The notes: generated from the letters alone by a model not told the origin. A DNA stretch of 64,000 bases from CAVQMB01 sp963713445 (GCA_963713445.1 CAVQMB010000002.1:124001-188000), one strand, 5' to 3'. Shown: positions 38,081 to 47,193, numbered from the stretch's first letter. Program-made: numbers and translations.

Positions 38081-39511
38081 TCACGGTTTCGAGACGGCCT
38101 TGACCTCAAGGAACTCCTCGATGCCGAATTGGCCGCCTTCGCGACCCACCCCTGACATCTTGTAGCCGCCGAAAGGGCTGCCCCAGCCGATATCCGAGCC
38201 GTTGATGTGTACCATGCCCGCACGCAGACGGCCCGCCACACGATCGGCTTTTGCCCCGTCGCCGGTCTGGATTTGTGCGGCCAGGCCATACGGCGTGTCA
38301 TTGGCCATACGAATGGCGTCAGCCTCGTCCTCAAACGGGATCATCACGAGAACAGGGCCGAATATCTCCTCGCGTGCGATGCGCATGTCGTTGCTGACAT
38401 CGGCAAATATGGTCGGACGCACGAAATGTCCCTGGTTAAAGCCGGCCGGTTTGCCCAGTCCGCCGACCAGCAGGCGGGCGCCTTCCTCGATGCCCGCCGC
38501 GATCAAATTCTGCACCTTGTCGAAGTGCTGCCGGCTGACCAGCGGGCCGATATGCCGGCCGGGTTTTGCCGGATCGTCCACAGCCTGCGACTCGCCCGCC
38601 GCTCGGGCTACATCAAGCGCCTTGGCGTAGGCTGAGCGCTCCACCAGCATCCGCGTCGGTGCATTGCATGACTGACCGGTGTTCTGAAAGCAATGGCGCA
38701 CGCCACGCGTCACCGCCTTGTCGAGGTCAGCATCGGCAAACACGATGTTGGGCGATTTGCCGCCCAATTCCAGTGCCACACGCTTGACCGTGTCGGCGGC
38801 GTCTTTGGTCACGGCGGTGCCGCCGCGGGTGGAACCGGTGAAGGACATCATGTCGATGCCCGGGTGTTTTGACATGGCAGAGCCCACTACCGGGCCTGCG
38901 CCGTTTACCAGGTTGAACACGCCTTCCGGCACTCCGGCCTCGTCCAAAACCTCGGCGTAGAGCATGGCGTCAAGCGGCGTCAGTTCCGAGGGCTTGAGGA
39001 TCATCGTGCAGCCTGCCGCCAGCGCCGGCAGCACCTTCAGCGTGATCTGGTTGATCGGCCAGTTCCACGGTGTGATCAGACCGCATACACCGATGGGTTC
39101 GCGCAGGATGGTATCGCCGTTGGCACTGACCTCGCGGAAGTTCATCGCTTTCAGCGCTGCCAGTACCCCGTCGAGATGGCCGATGCCGACGGCGGCCTGC
39201 GCGTTGCGCGATAGCGATGCGGGTGCGCCCATCTCCTGGGTAATAATGGCCGCGAATTCATCGATCCGACGCTCATAGACCGCCCGGATGCTTTCCAGCA
39301 GCGCGATCCGCTCGGCCGGCGTGGTGCGCGAGAAGCTATCGAAGGCCGTGCGTGCGGCCATCACGGCACGGTCGACGTCAGCCTCGCTGCCCAGCGAGAT
39401 CGTGGCGATCTGTTCCTCTGTCGCCGGGTTCTCCACTGGGAAATCACTGGGCACCACGGGATTCACCCATTCACCGCCGATAAAAAAGCTGCGCTTGTCG
39501 AGAATCGTCAT
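38081..39511 (-). CDS. NAD(P)-dependent aldehyde dehydrogenase
   Basis: A 476-residue aldehyde dehydrogenase. Motifs are TPWNWPINQITLKVLPAL, the cofactor loop SFTGSTRGGTAV, the general-base glutamate in LELGGKSPN, and the nucleophile cysteine in QNTGQSCNAPTRML. The C-terminal SPFGGYKMSGVGREGG is typical. ATG 39511 gives the expected N-terminus (TILDKRSFFIGGEWV). Its substrate cannot be told; a role with the gamma-glutamyl-amine genes or in alcohol oxidation is possible. It stands alone, with tRNA-Leu upstream on the same strand. Confidence 0.92.
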   Translation of the reverse strand: MTILDKRSFFIGGEWVNPVVPSDFPVENPATEEQIATISLGSEADVDRAVMAARTAFDSFSRTTPAERIALLESIRAVYERRIDEFAAIITQEMGAPASLSRNAQAAVGIGHLDGVLAALKAMNFREVSANGDTILREPIGVCGLITPWNWPINQITLKVLPALAAGCTMILKPSELTPLDAMLYAEVLDEAGVPEGVFNLVNGAGPVVGSAMSKHPGIDMMSFTGSTRGGTAVTKDAADTVKRVALELGGKSPNIVFADADLDKAVTRGVRHCFQNTGQSCNAPTRMLVERSAYAKALDVARAAGESQAVDDPAKPGRHIGPLVSRQHFDKVQNLIAAGIEEGARLLVGGLGKPAGFNQGHFVRPTIFADVSNDMRIAREEIFGPVLVMIPFEDEADAIRMANDTPYGLAAQIQTGDGAKADRVAGRLRAGMVHINGSDIGWGSPFGGYKMSGVGREGGQFGIEEFLEVKAVSKP

Positions 39512-39647
39512 TTTTAAGAGTGCCTCTGTTGCGGCCACTTCGGGCCCGTTTGTCTGTCAACGCCAGCGCAACACCTTGCACCTGGCGCAGGGACAAATTG
39601 CCAATCGTTGTTCGCAATGCAACGGATATAAGGGGCAGCCCAGCAAC

Positions 39648-39678
39648 AAAAAGGCCACATCACCGACCGATGCCCTTT
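39648..39678 (-). terminator. Intrinsic terminator of tRNA-Leu
   Basis: On the minus strand AAAGG(G)CATC pairs with GATG(TGG)CCTTT around a 7-nt loop and ends in a run of five T. It lies about 40 bp downstream of the tRNA CCA end. Confidence 0.55.
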
Positions 39679-39718
39679 CGTGAGTATGTCGTGGGTCTAT
39701 TTAGGATTGTATGAATCG

Positions 39719-39805
39719 TGGTGCCGGGAGTGGGACTCGAACCCACACTCTGTCGCCAGAACCGGATTTTGAGTCCGGCGCGTCTACCAGTTCCGCCATC
39801 CCGGC
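39719..39805 (-). tRNA. tRNA-Leu (anticodon CAA)
   Basis: The 87-nt sequence includes an encoded CCA end. The acceptor stem GCCGGGA pairs with TCCCGGC. The anticodon arm CCGGA-CTCAAAA-TCCGG gives anticodon CAA, reading codon UUG. A long variable arm and the TTCGAGTCC T-loop fit class II tRNA-Leu. It is divergent from queA. Confidence 0.97.
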
Positions 39806-39879
39806 CAAGACGCGTAGTATCAGAAATTTGGACGCAGGGAGCAAGCCTTGAAACGGCAATCCTGCTACTATGCGCCGCC

Positions 39880-40935
39880 ATGAAGCGCAGCGATTTCCAG
39901 TTTGATCTGCCGCCGGAACTGATTGCCCAGGAGCCGCCGGCTACCAGAGGTGACAGCCGGCTGCTGGTGTTGGACGGTGTCGCCGGCACCTATTCAGACA
40001 GTCATTTCAGCATGTTATCTGATCTGTTGCGGGCTGGCGATTTGCTGGTGCTCAATGATACCCGGGTGCTTCCGGCGCGCCTGTTGGGCCGCAAAGCCAG
40101 TGGTGGCCGGGTTGAGGTACTGGTGGAACGGGTGCTTGATGAACACCGGCTGCTAGCGCATGTTCGGGCCAACAGGGCCCCACGTACCGGTACCACGCTG
40201 GTGTTGGCGCGGGGGCTGGCGGCGACGGTGAGAGCCCGTCATGACGATCTGTTCGAACTTGTGTTCACCAGCGCGACGCCTGTCGTCGAGCTGCTGGAAC
40301 GGCACGGTCGGGTGCCGCTGCCGCCCTACATTGACCGGCCGGTGACGGCCGAGGACAGTGATCGTTATCAAACCGTATATGCACGTCATCCGGGCGCGGT
40401 TGCCGCGCCTACGGCCGGGCTGCACTTCACCCCGGAGTTGCTGGCCAAGCTGCGTGAGCATGGTGTCGAGCAGGCCTTCGTTACGTTGCACGTCGGGGCC
40501 GGTACCTTTCAACCGGTACGGGTGGAGCAGCTTGCCGAACATCATATGCATGCCGAACGACTGGAGGTCGGCGAATCCGTCTGCCACGCGATTCGTGTGG
40601 TCCGCGAGCGGGGCAGTCGGGTGGTGGCGGCGGGCACCACCGTGGTGAGGGCACTGGAAGCAGCCTGCGCCAGCGGTGAACCGCTGCCATTCAACGGTGA
40701 CACCGATATTTTCATTTATCCGGGTTACCGGTTCCGTTGCGTCGATGCATTGATTACCAATTTCCATCTGCCCGAGTCGACGCTGCTCATGCTGGTGTCG
40801 GCCTTCGCCGGTTATCAGACCGTCATAGCCGCTTATCGCCACGCGGTGGCTTCACGGTATCGCTTCTTCAGCTATGGTGATGCCATGTTCATGACCCGCA
40901 AGCCCCAAGTCGATGTTTGTGGCAGACAGGATTGA
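39880..40935 (+). CDS. queA: tRNA ribosyltransferase-isomerase QueA
   Basis: Transfers and rearranges the ribose of S-adenosylmethionine onto preQ1 in tRNA to form epoxyqueuosine. The 351-residue length is normal. Family blocks include FQFDLPPELIAQEP at the start, LVLNDTRVLPARLLG, the strongly conserved HPGAVAAPTAGLHFT, TLHVGAGTFQPV and TNFHLPESTLLMLVSAF. ATG 39880 starts the known N-terminus; the upstream open frame runs through the tRNA gene and is not coding. tgt is not in the window. Confidence 0.97.
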   Translation: MKRSDFQFDLPPELIAQEPPATRGDSRLLVLDGVAGTYSDSHFSMLSDLLRAGDLLVLNDTRVLPARLLGRKASGGRVEVLVERVLDEHRLLAHVRANRAPRTGTTLVLARGLAATVRARHDDLFELVFTSATPVVELLERHGRVPLPPYIDRPVTAEDSDRYQTVYARHPGAVAAPTAGLHFTPELLAKLREHGVEQAFVTLHVGAGTFQPVRVEQLAEHHMHAERLEVGESVCHAIRVVRERGSRVVAAGTTVVRALEAACASGEPLPFNGDTDIFIYPGYRFRCVDALITNFHLPESTLLMLVSAFAGYQTVIAAYRHAVASRYRFFSYGDAMFMTRKPQVDVCGRQD

Positions 40936-40993
40936 GAGTTTCTCGGTATCATCAATCATTTAACAGCAACCGATAGGGTATTACGGAAACAGC

Positions 40994-41560
40994 ATGGCGA
41001 GTTACAGCACCAACGAATTCAAAAGTGGCCTGAAGATCATGCTCGATGGCGATCCCTGCGCGATCGTCGAGAACGAGTTCGTCAAGCCCGGGAAGGGGCA
41101 GGCTTTCAACCGGGTTAAGATCCGCAACCTGAAGACCGGCCGGGTGATCGAGCGGACCTTCAAGTCGGGCGATACCGTGGAAGGTGCCGATGTGCTCGAC
41201 GTTGCGATGCAGTATCTCTACAGTGACGGCGAGTTCTGGTACTTCATGCATCCGGATACCTATGAGCAGATTGGAGCCGACGCCAACGCCGTGGGTGACA
41301 GTGCCAAATGGCTCAAGGAGCAGGATATGTGCCAGCTGACGCTGTGGAACGGCGTGCCCATCACCGTCAGTCCGCCCAATTTCGTCGAACTGGCGATCGT
41401 TGAAACCGACCCTGGCATCAAGGGCGATACGTCGGGCGGAGGTAATAAACCCGCTACCCTTGAGACCGGTGCCGTTGTGCGGGTGCCGCTGTTCGTCCAG
41501 ACCAGTGAGATCATCCGCGTGGATACCCGCACCGGTGAGTACGTGTCACGGGTCAAGTAA
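40994..41560 (+). CDS. efp: Elongation factor P
   Basis: Rescues ribosomes stalled at polyproline. The 188-residue three-domain protein has the modifiable lysine at position 34 in FVKPGKGQAF, the site lysylated by EpmA, whose gene follows directly. The C-terminal OB domain has ETDPGIKGDTSGGGNKPATLETGA and ends TGEYVSRVK. The ribosome site is poor (GGAAAC). Confidence 0.97.
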   Translation: MASYSTNEFKSGLKIMLDGDPCAIVENEFVKPGKGQAFNRVKIRNLKTGRVIERTFKSGDTVEGADVLDVAMQYLYSDGEFWYFMHPDTYEQIGADANAVGDSAKWLKEQDMCQLTLWNGVPITVSPPNFVELAIVETDPGIKGDTSGGGNKPATLETGAVVRVPLFVQTSEIIRVDTRTGEYVSRVK

Positions 41561-41595
41561 AAGTGCACGACAACGGCAGCTGATCCGCCCGGATC

Positions 41596-42588
41596 GTGTC
41601 CGAGAGGGTAATTGCCGGCTGGAGGCCCGCAGCGCCGCTTGAGGTGCTGCGACTGCGGGCGTGTTTGCTGGCTGATATCCGGGCATTTTTCGCCAGCCGC
41701 AAGGTGCTGGAAGTGGACACCCCGGCGTTGTCGGTTGCTGCCACCTGCGACCCCAATATTCACAGCTTCGCAACCCGCTATCATGGCCCCGGGGTGCGCT
41801 GCGGTCAGCCATTTTATCTGCACACGTCGCCGGAATTTCCGATGAAGCGGCTGTTGGCCGCTGGCAGCGGCGACATCTATCAATTAGCCAAGGTTTTCCG
41901 TGACGGCGAGGCCGGAGGGCGTCACAATCCCGAGTTCACCCTGCTGGAATGGTACCGCGTCGGATTCGATCACTACCGGTTGATGGATGAAGTGACCGAG
42001 TTGGTAGGGTCCCTGCTGGCGTTCCGGTTGCCGCGGCCACCACTGCTGCTGAGTTACCGGGAGGCTTTCCGGCGCTATCTGGCAATTGATCCCCTTACCG
42101 CCACGACCACCCGGCTACGGGCCTGTGCCGATGCTCACGGGGTTGCACCGGTTGGCGATCTTGCGCTAGACGATCCCGATCCCTGGCGCGATTTACTGGT
42201 GAGTATCTGCATCGAGCCGCGATTGCCGACGGACCGGTTGGTATTTCTATATGACTATCCCGCCTCCCAGGCGGCATTGGCCCGGGTCCGTCCGGGCGTC
42301 CCGCCGCTGGCGGAACGGTTCGAACTCTATTGCGGTGGCCTGGAACTGGCCAACGGCTTCCATGAACTGAGCGATCCGGCCGAGCAGCGGCGCCGTTTCG
42401 AGCGTGACAACCAGCGCCGACTGGCACAGGGTCTGCCTCAGGTGCCGCTCGACGAGCATCTATTGGCGGCGCTGACCGAACTGCCGCATTGCGCCGGCGT
42501 GGCACTCGGCGTTGATCGTCTGCTCATGCTGGTGGCCGGTGCGGAGCGGCTGGATGAGGTACTGAGTTTCCCTTTCACTCAGGCCTGA
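41596..42588 (+). CDS. epmA: EF-P lysine lysyltransferase EpmA (GenX/PoxA)
   Basis: A 330-residue lysyl-tRNA-synthetase paralogue that attaches beta-lysine to EF-P, without an anticodon-binding domain. Class II motif 2 is VFRDGEAGGRHNPEFTLLEWY and motif 3 is GVALGVDRLLML; HTSPEFPMKRLLA lies in the ATP site. GTG 41596 is the start. It lies 35 bp after efp. The partner aminomutase gene epmB is not seen here. Confidence 0.95.
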   Translation: MSERVIAGWRPAAPLEVLRLRACLLADIRAFFASRKVLEVDTPALSVAATCDPNIHSFATRYHGPGVRCGQPFYLHTSPEFPMKRLLAAGSGDIYQLAKVFRDGEAGGRHNPEFTLLEWYRVGFDHYRLMDEVTELVGSLLAFRLPRPPLLLSYREAFRRYLAIDPLTATTTRLRACADAHGVAPVGDLALDDPDPWRDLLVSICIEPRLPTDRLVFLYDYPASQAALARVRPGVPPLAERFELYCGGLELANGFHELSDPAEQRRRFERDNQRRLAQGLPQVPLDEHLLAALTELPHCAGVALGVDRLLMLVAGAERLDEVLSFPFTQA

Positions 42589-42620
42589 AGCGGTTAAAAT
42601 GGCAATCAATGCAGGCTGGT

Positions 42621-42634
42621 TTGACCTGAGTTAA
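42621..42634 (+). promoter_or_regulatory. CRP/FNR-type box upstream of the hydrogenase operon
   Basis: TTGAC-CTGA-GTTAA, a near-palindromic CRP/FNR-type site, is centred about 60 bp before ATG 42687. At -41.5 it would place transcription start near 42669. Anaerobic control of the hydrogenase is plausible. Confidence 0.45.
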
Positions 42635-42686
42635 TCCGGTGACCCGCCGGGTTGTTGCAGAATGGGTGCCGAGATGGAGAAGGTCT

Positions 42687-43814
42687 ATGGCGTTGGCTGT
42701 TATCGACACTGATGGATTGGCCCGACTGTTCGATGTGCTTCAGGCGCGCGGCTATGACACCGTGGGGCCAACAGTGCGTGAAGGGGCCATTGCCTACGCC
42801 TCGCTGGCCAGTGCAGCGGAACTGCCGGTGGGCTGGACTGATCGCCACGGGCCCGGCTACTATCGGCTGGAACGGCGGGATGATCAGGCGCGATTTGGTT
42901 ATGTCGTCGGTCCACAATCCTGGAAGCAATATCTGTTTCCGCCCCGCCAGACCCTTTTCCGTGCCCAGCGCGGTGAACCCGGTCAATTTACCTTGGAACC
43001 TGGCTCCACCGATGGTCAGCGCTATGCTTTCATCGGCGTTCGCGCCTGCGAGTTGCGCGCTATTGCGGTGCAGGACGGCGTTTTTCTGCAGGGTCGTTAT
43101 GTCGACAGTGCTTATCAGGCACGCCGCCAGCAGCTGTTCCTGGTGGCTGTCAATTGTGGTCAGGCCGGTGAAACCTGTTTTTGCGTGTCCATGGACAGCG
43201 GTCCCGAAGTCACCGCCGGCTTCGATCTGGCGCTAACGGAGGTAGTGGATGAGGCCCACCATTACTATACCGTGGCGGTGGGCAGCGCGGCGGGTGCGGA
43301 GGTGCTGGCGGAACTGCCGCAGCATGTGGCGACTGCCGCCGAGACATCGGCGGCCAAGGCGGTGCCTGAGCGGGCCGCGCGACAGATGGGCCGGCACCTG
43401 GATACGGTGGGGATCCGCGATCTGCTGTACCGTAACCTGGAGCATCCGCGCTGGGATGAGGTTGCTGAGCGCTGCTTGTCCTGTGCTAACTGCACTTTGG
43501 TTTGTCCGACTTGTTTCTGCTCGGCGCTGGAGGATCGGACCGACCTGGCAGGTCAGACAGCGGTCCGGGAGCGGCGCTGGGATTCATGTTACAACGCCGA
43601 ATTTTCCCATCTGGGAAACGGTACTGTGCGCCAGTCAACCCGTTCTCGTTACCGCCAGTGGCTGACCCACAAGCTGGCCAGCTGGCACGACCAGTTCGGT
43701 GAATCCGGCTGCGTGGGTTGTGGCCGCTGCATCAGCTGGTGTCCGGTCGGGATCGACTTGACCGAGGAGGTCGCCGCCATCCGCGCAAGCGATGGCGAGG
43801 GGGGTGACACATGA
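42687..43814 (+). CDS. hydB: Group 3b [NiFe] hydrogenase, Fe-S subunit beta (HydB-like)
   Basis: The electron-transfer subunit of the NAD(P)-linked soluble hydrogenase (sulfhydrogenase type). The 375-residue protein resembles anaerobic sulfite reductase subunit A/HydB. Two ferredoxin-type clusters of cysteines lie near the C-terminus: CLSCANCTLVCPTCFC and CVGCGRCISWCPVG. Upstream are conserved family blocks, GVRACELRAIAVQD and NCGQAGETCFC. ATG 42687 follows GGAGAAGG. First gene of the hydrogenase operon; it overlaps the next by 4 bases. Confidence 0.92.
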   Translation: MALAVIDTDGLARLFDVLQARGYDTVGPTVREGAIAYASLASAAELPVGWTDRHGPGYYRLERRDDQARFGYVVGPQSWKQYLFPPRQTLFRAQRGEPGQFTLEPGSTDGQRYAFIGVRACELRAIAVQDGVFLQGRYVDSAYQARRQQLFLVAVNCGQAGETCFCVSMDSGPEVTAGFDLALTEVVDEAHHYYTVAVGSAAGAEVLAELPQHVATAAETSAAKAVPERAARQMGRHLDTVGIRDLLYRNLEHPRWDEVAERCLSCANCTLVCPTCFCSALEDRTDLAGQTAVRERRWDSCYNAEFSHLGNGTVRQSTRSRYRQWLTHKLASWHDQFGESGCVGCGRCISWCPVGIDLTEEVAAIRASDGEGGDT

Positions 43815-44284
43815 ATCAAGAGAACGAGATCCGGGCGGTTTTGGCAGCGCAGCCGTGGTGCAAGGGGCTGGTTACGCAACAGATTGAGCGGTTGGTGCGT
43901 TGCGCGCGGCTGGAGACTTTGGACAAGGGCACCCATCTCGCCCGTCAAAACCAGCCGGCGGAAACGTTCTATATCATTCTGACCGGCCGCGTTGAGGTAA
44001 AGCTGGTGGCCCCCGGGCGTGAGCAGATGGTGTTTGAAACCCTGGCGGCCGGGGAAGTGGTGGGCTGGTCCTGGCTGCTGCCGCCCCATCGCTGGCATTT
44101 TGACGCCCGCGTGCTGGCAGAAACCCGGGTCCTGGCGTTCGCGGCCGATTGTCTGCGCGAGCTATTGGAAGCTGATCATGAGATCGGATACCGGTTGTTG
44201 AAGTGGCTGCTGGGTGCTTTCAGCACCCGCCTGCAGGGGATGCGGTTGCAGTTTGCTGACGCTTACGGTCCGCCGGCGGTATGA
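43811..44284 (+). CDS. Cyclic-nucleotide-binding domain protein in the hydrogenase operon
   Basis: A 157-residue protein consisting of one CRP-type effector domain (about residues 15-140: LDKGTHLARQNQPAETFYIILTGRVEVKLV and LAAGEVVGWSWLLPPHRWHFDARV). It has no helix-turn-helix, so it is not a DNA-binding CRP. It is coupled to both neighbours by ATGA overlaps, inside the structural genes. Similar proteins occur in other bacterial group 3b operons as far as I recall. A regulatory subunit sensing a nucleotide or redox state is possible. Confidence 0.8.
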   Translation: MNQENEIRAVLAAQPWCKGLVTQQIERLVRCARLETLDKGTHLARQNQPAETFYIILTGRVEVKLVAPGREQMVFETLAAGEVVGWSWLLPPHRWHFDARVLAETRVLAFAADCLRELLEADHEIGYRLLKWLLGAFSTRLQGMRLQFADAYGPPAV

Positions 44285-45132
44285 GCAGCGCCAGCGTGAG
44301 CCTGGCTTCCGATCCGATGCTGCCGCTGCCCTATCGGATCAGCGCGGCGCACCCCGAAAACGGCGACGGCGATGTGTTTACCTGGTCGTTGCGGCCGACA
44401 AGCGGAACGCGGCTGGCCTATCAGCCGGGTCAGTTCAACATGTTGTATCTGTTCGGCAGCGGCGAGGTGCCGATCTCGATCAGCGGTGATCCCCGGGCTG
44501 GCGTGCTGGTGCATACCATCCGCGCGGTCGGCACCGTGACCCGGCCGCTGCAGGCGCTGGGGGTCGGCGCCATTATCGGTGTGCGCGGACCTTATGGGTC
44601 GTGCTGGCCGCTGGCCCAAGCGGCCGGGAAGCATCTGCTGGTGATCGCCGGAGGCATCGGCCTGGCACCGCTGCGACCGGTGCTCTGCGAGGTGGCGCGG
44701 GCACCGCAACAGTTTCCCCGGGTATCGCTGTTCTACGGCGTCCGCACGCCTCGCTCGATCCTGTACCGGCGCGACCTGGGGACGTGGGCACGGTGTGCCC
44801 ACATGGATGTGCAGACTACGGTTGATCAGGCCGCGCCGCGGTGGCGGGGAGAGGTCGGTGTGGTAACCAAGCTGATCGAGCGTGCGGCGTTCGATCCCGC
44901 TCAGGTCATCGCCATGATCTGTGGACCCGAGGTGATGATGCATTTCGCGATTCTGGCGCTGCACAAGCGCGGCGTCCGCGAGGATCAGATTTATCTGTCG
45001 ATGGAGCGCAATATGCACTGCGCGGTCGGCTATTGCGGACACTGCCAATGGGACGGCCATTTCCTGTGTAAGGACGGGCCGGTGTTTCGGCTCGATCGCA
45101 TCGCGCCCATCTTCGACGTGAGGGAGCTGTAA
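44281..45132 (+). CDS. hydG: Group 3b [NiFe] hydrogenase, FAD/NAD(P)-binding subunit gamma (HydG-like)
   Basis: The diaphorase subunit linking H2 to NAD(P). The ferredoxin-reductase-like 283-residue protein has a FAD domain (YQPGQFNMLYLFG, then VPISISGD) and an NAD(P) domain (LLVIAGGIGLAPLRPVL, MICGPEVMMHF). A C-terminal 2Fe-2S site of the PyrK/sulfhydrogenase type is formed by Cys247, Cys252, Cys255 and Cys263. Its stop overlaps the small-subunit ATG. It is not the [FeFe] hydrogenase maturase also called HydG. Confidence 0.93.
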   Translation: MSSASVSLASDPMLPLPYRISAAHPENGDGDVFTWSLRPTSGTRLAYQPGQFNMLYLFGSGEVPISISGDPRAGVLVHTIRAVGTVTRPLQALGVGAIIGVRGPYGSCWPLAQAAGKHLLVIAGGIGLAPLRPVLCEVARAPQQFPRVSLFYGVRTPRSILYRRDLGTWARCAHMDVQTTVDQAAPRWRGEVGVVTKLIERAAFDPAQVIAMICGPEVMMHFAILALHKRGVREDQIYLSMERNMHCAVGYCGHCQWDGHFLCKDGPVFRLDRIAPIFDVREL

Positions 45133-45905
45133 TGTCGTCTCGACCCCGGCTTGCGGTTTGGAAATTCGCCTCCTGCGACGGTTGTCAGCTAAGCCTGCTG
45201 GACTGCGAGGACGAACTGCTCACCCTGGCTGGTGCGGTGGAGATCGCCCACTTCGCCGAGGCCTCGCGTGACATGCAGCCAGGCCCGTACGATGTTTCTC
45301 TGGTCGAGGGCTCGATCACCACGCCGCACGATGCCGAACGCATCCAGGAGGTTCGCCGCCAGTCGGCCGCACTCATTACTATAGGTGCCTGCGCCACCGC
45401 CGGTGGCATCCAGGCGCTGCGCAATTTCCGTGACGTCGACGAGTTCACCCGAATCGTCTATGCCCGCCCCGAGTACATCGAGACACTGGCCCTGTCAACC
45501 CCGATTGCGGCCCATGTCAAGGTCGATTTCGAGCTGCATGGCTGCCCGATCAACAAGCAGCAGTTGTTGGAAGTACTGAATGCTTTCATTAACCGGCGCC
45601 GGCCTGTGGTGGCAGACCACAGCGTTTGCGAGGAGTGCAAGGCCCAGGGTAATCCCTGCGTGCTGGTGGCCCACGGCACGCCCTGTCTGGGGCCGGTAAC
45701 CCGGGCCGGTTGCGGTGCCTTGTGTCCGTCCTACAACCGTGGTTGCTATGGCTGCTTCGGGCCCAAGGAGAATGCCAACCCGGCCGCCCTCAGTACCCAA
45801 CTGGCCCGGCTCGGCATGACCCCGAACGCGTTGACACGCTTTTATCGGACCTTCAACGCCGCTGCCCCGGCATTCCGGGACGAGAGCCTGCGCCATGAGC
45901 AGTGA
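45132..45905 (+). CDS. hydD: Group 3b [NiFe] hydrogenase small subunit delta (HydD-like)
   Basis: A 257-residue Fe-S small subunit. The proximal cluster cysteines begin at Cys15 and Cys18 (KFASCDGCQLSLLD), with GACATAGG and HGCPINKQ further on. A cysteine-rich C-terminal half (SVCEECKAQGNPC, CGALCPSYNRGCYGCFG) would hold two further clusters. There is no Tat signal, so the enzyme is cytoplasmic, as expected for group 3. It overlaps the large-subunit gene by 11 bases. Confidence 0.94.
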   Translation: MSSRPRLAVWKFASCDGCQLSLLDCEDELLTLAGAVEIAHFAEASRDMQPGPYDVSLVEGSITTPHDAERIQEVRRQSAALITIGACATAGGIQALRNFRDVDEFTRIVYARPEYIETLALSTPIAAHVKVDFELHGCPINKQQLLEVLNAFINRRRPVVADHSVCEECKAQGNPCVLVAHGTPCLGPVTRAGCGALCPSYNRGCYGCFGPKENANPAALSTQLARLGMTPNALTRFYRTFNAAAPAFRDESLRHEQ

Positions 45906-47190
45906 AACACGTACCATCGATGTCGGCTATCTGGCCAGAGTAGAGGGTGAGGGTTCGTTGCACCTGCGGATCGATCAGGGCCGGGTGAGTGAGGCCCAGC
46001 TGCGCATCTTCGAGCCACCACGGTTTTTCGAGGCCCTGTTGCGCGGACGTGATTTCCGCGAGGCGCCGGATATTACCGCGCGCATCTGCGGCATCTGTCC
46101 GGTGGCCTACCTGATGAGCGCCTGCCATGCCATGGAACAGGCCTGTGGCGTTCGGGTCGAAGGGTCACTGCGTGATCTGCGGCGGCTGCTCTACTGCGGC
46201 GAATGGATCGAGAGTCACACTTTGCACATCTATATGCTCCATCTGCCGGATTTCCTCGGTTATGCGGGCGCAGTGGAGCTGGCCAGAGATAAACCGGAGG
46301 TGGTTCGGCGCGGCCTGCGGCTGAAAAAGGCCGGCAACAGCTTGATGGCGTTGCTGGGCGGGCGTGAGGTGCATCCGGTTAACGTACGGGTGGGCGGTTT
46401 CTACCGGGTGCCGCGGCGCGACGAACTGCTGGCGCTGCGCCCGGAACTGGAGTGGGCTGTGGCAGCCGCACGCGAGACGGTCGCACTGGCGGCCGGACTG
46501 GATTTTCCAGCGTTCGAGCGGGACTACGAGTTCGTCAGCCTGCGCCATCCCGACGAATACCCGTTCAATGAGGGCAAGCTGGCTTCCAGCCGCGGCCCCG
46601 AGCTACCGGTGAGCGGCTATGATGATTATCTGACCGAGCAGCATGTGGCTCATTCGACGGCGCTGCAGAGTCATTCACCCCAAGGCGGTGCCGTGCACAT
46701 GGGGCCGATGGCCCGCTATGCGCTCAATCACGACCATCTGACCCCGCTGGCGCGTGAAGCAGCCGCTGCCGCGGGCCTGGGGCCGGTCTGTCGCAATCCG
46801 TTCCAGAGCATCATCGTGCGGGCTGTGGAGGTGTTGTTCGCCTGCGAGGAGGCGCTGCGGCTGATCGACGCCTACCGGCCGCCGGAGCAGCCTTGCATCA
46901 AGGTCGAACCGCGTGCCGGCACGGGTTACGGTGCCACGGAGGCACCACGCGGGGTCTGCTATCACCGCTATACTATCGACGAACAGGGATTGATCCAGGA
47001 TGCCAAGATCGTCGCTCCGACTTCGGTCAACCAGCGTGTGATCGAGGAGGATCTCTACCACTACGTAACACCCAACCTCGACCGGCCGGACGACGAGTTG
47101 CGGGCGGTTTGTGAACAGGCGATCCGTAACTACGATCCCTGCATCTCCTGTTCGACCCATTTTCTGGATTTGACGGTGGAGCGCCACTGA
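45895..47190 (+). CDS. hydA: Group 3b [NiFe] hydrogenase large subunit alpha (HydA-like)
   Basis: The catalytic subunit with the NiFe(CN)2CO site. Ni/Fe ligand cysteines are Cys65 and Cys68 (RICGICPVAY) and Cys416 and Cys419 (DPCISCSTH). The residues after His422 (FLDLTVERH) are the C-terminal extension that the maturation protease removes. Length 431 residues. The order beta, gamma, delta, alpha matches sulfhydrogenase operons such as hydBGDA. Whether it mainly produces or consumes H2 cannot be read from sequence. Confidence 0.96.
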   Translation: MSSETRTIDVGYLARVEGEGSLHLRIDQGRVSEAQLRIFEPPRFFEALLRGRDFREAPDITARICGICPVAYLMSACHAMEQACGVRVEGSLRDLRRLLYCGEWIESHTLHIYMLHLPDFLGYAGAVELARDKPEVVRRGLRLKKAGNSLMALLGGREVHPVNVRVGGFYRVPRRDELLALRPELEWAVAAARETVALAAGLDFPAFERDYEFVSLRHPDEYPFNEGKLASSRGPELPVSGYDDYLTEQHVAHSTALQSHSPQGGAVHMGPMARYALNHDHLTPLAREAAAAAGLGPVCRNPFQSIIVRAVEVLFACEEALRLIDAYRPPEQPCIKVEPRAGTGYGATEAPRGVCYHRYTIDEQGLIQDAKIVAPTSVNQRVIEEDLYHYVTPNLDRPDDELRAVCEQAIRNYDPCISCSTHFLDLTVERH

Positions 47191-47193
47191 ACC

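Noticed and set aside
36879..38165. 428-codon open frame on the plus strand
   Set aside because: It runs antisense through the proline iminopeptidase gene and the intergenic region, with no domain or ribosome site.
39718..39879. N-terminal extension of QueA through the tRNA region
   Set aside because: The frame is open by chance across the antisense of tRNA-Leu; QueA homology starts at ATG 39880.
42609..42620. GGCAATCAATGC-like sequence as a sigma-54 site for the hydrogenase operon
   Set aside because: The spacing is 8 bases between GG and GC, not 10.
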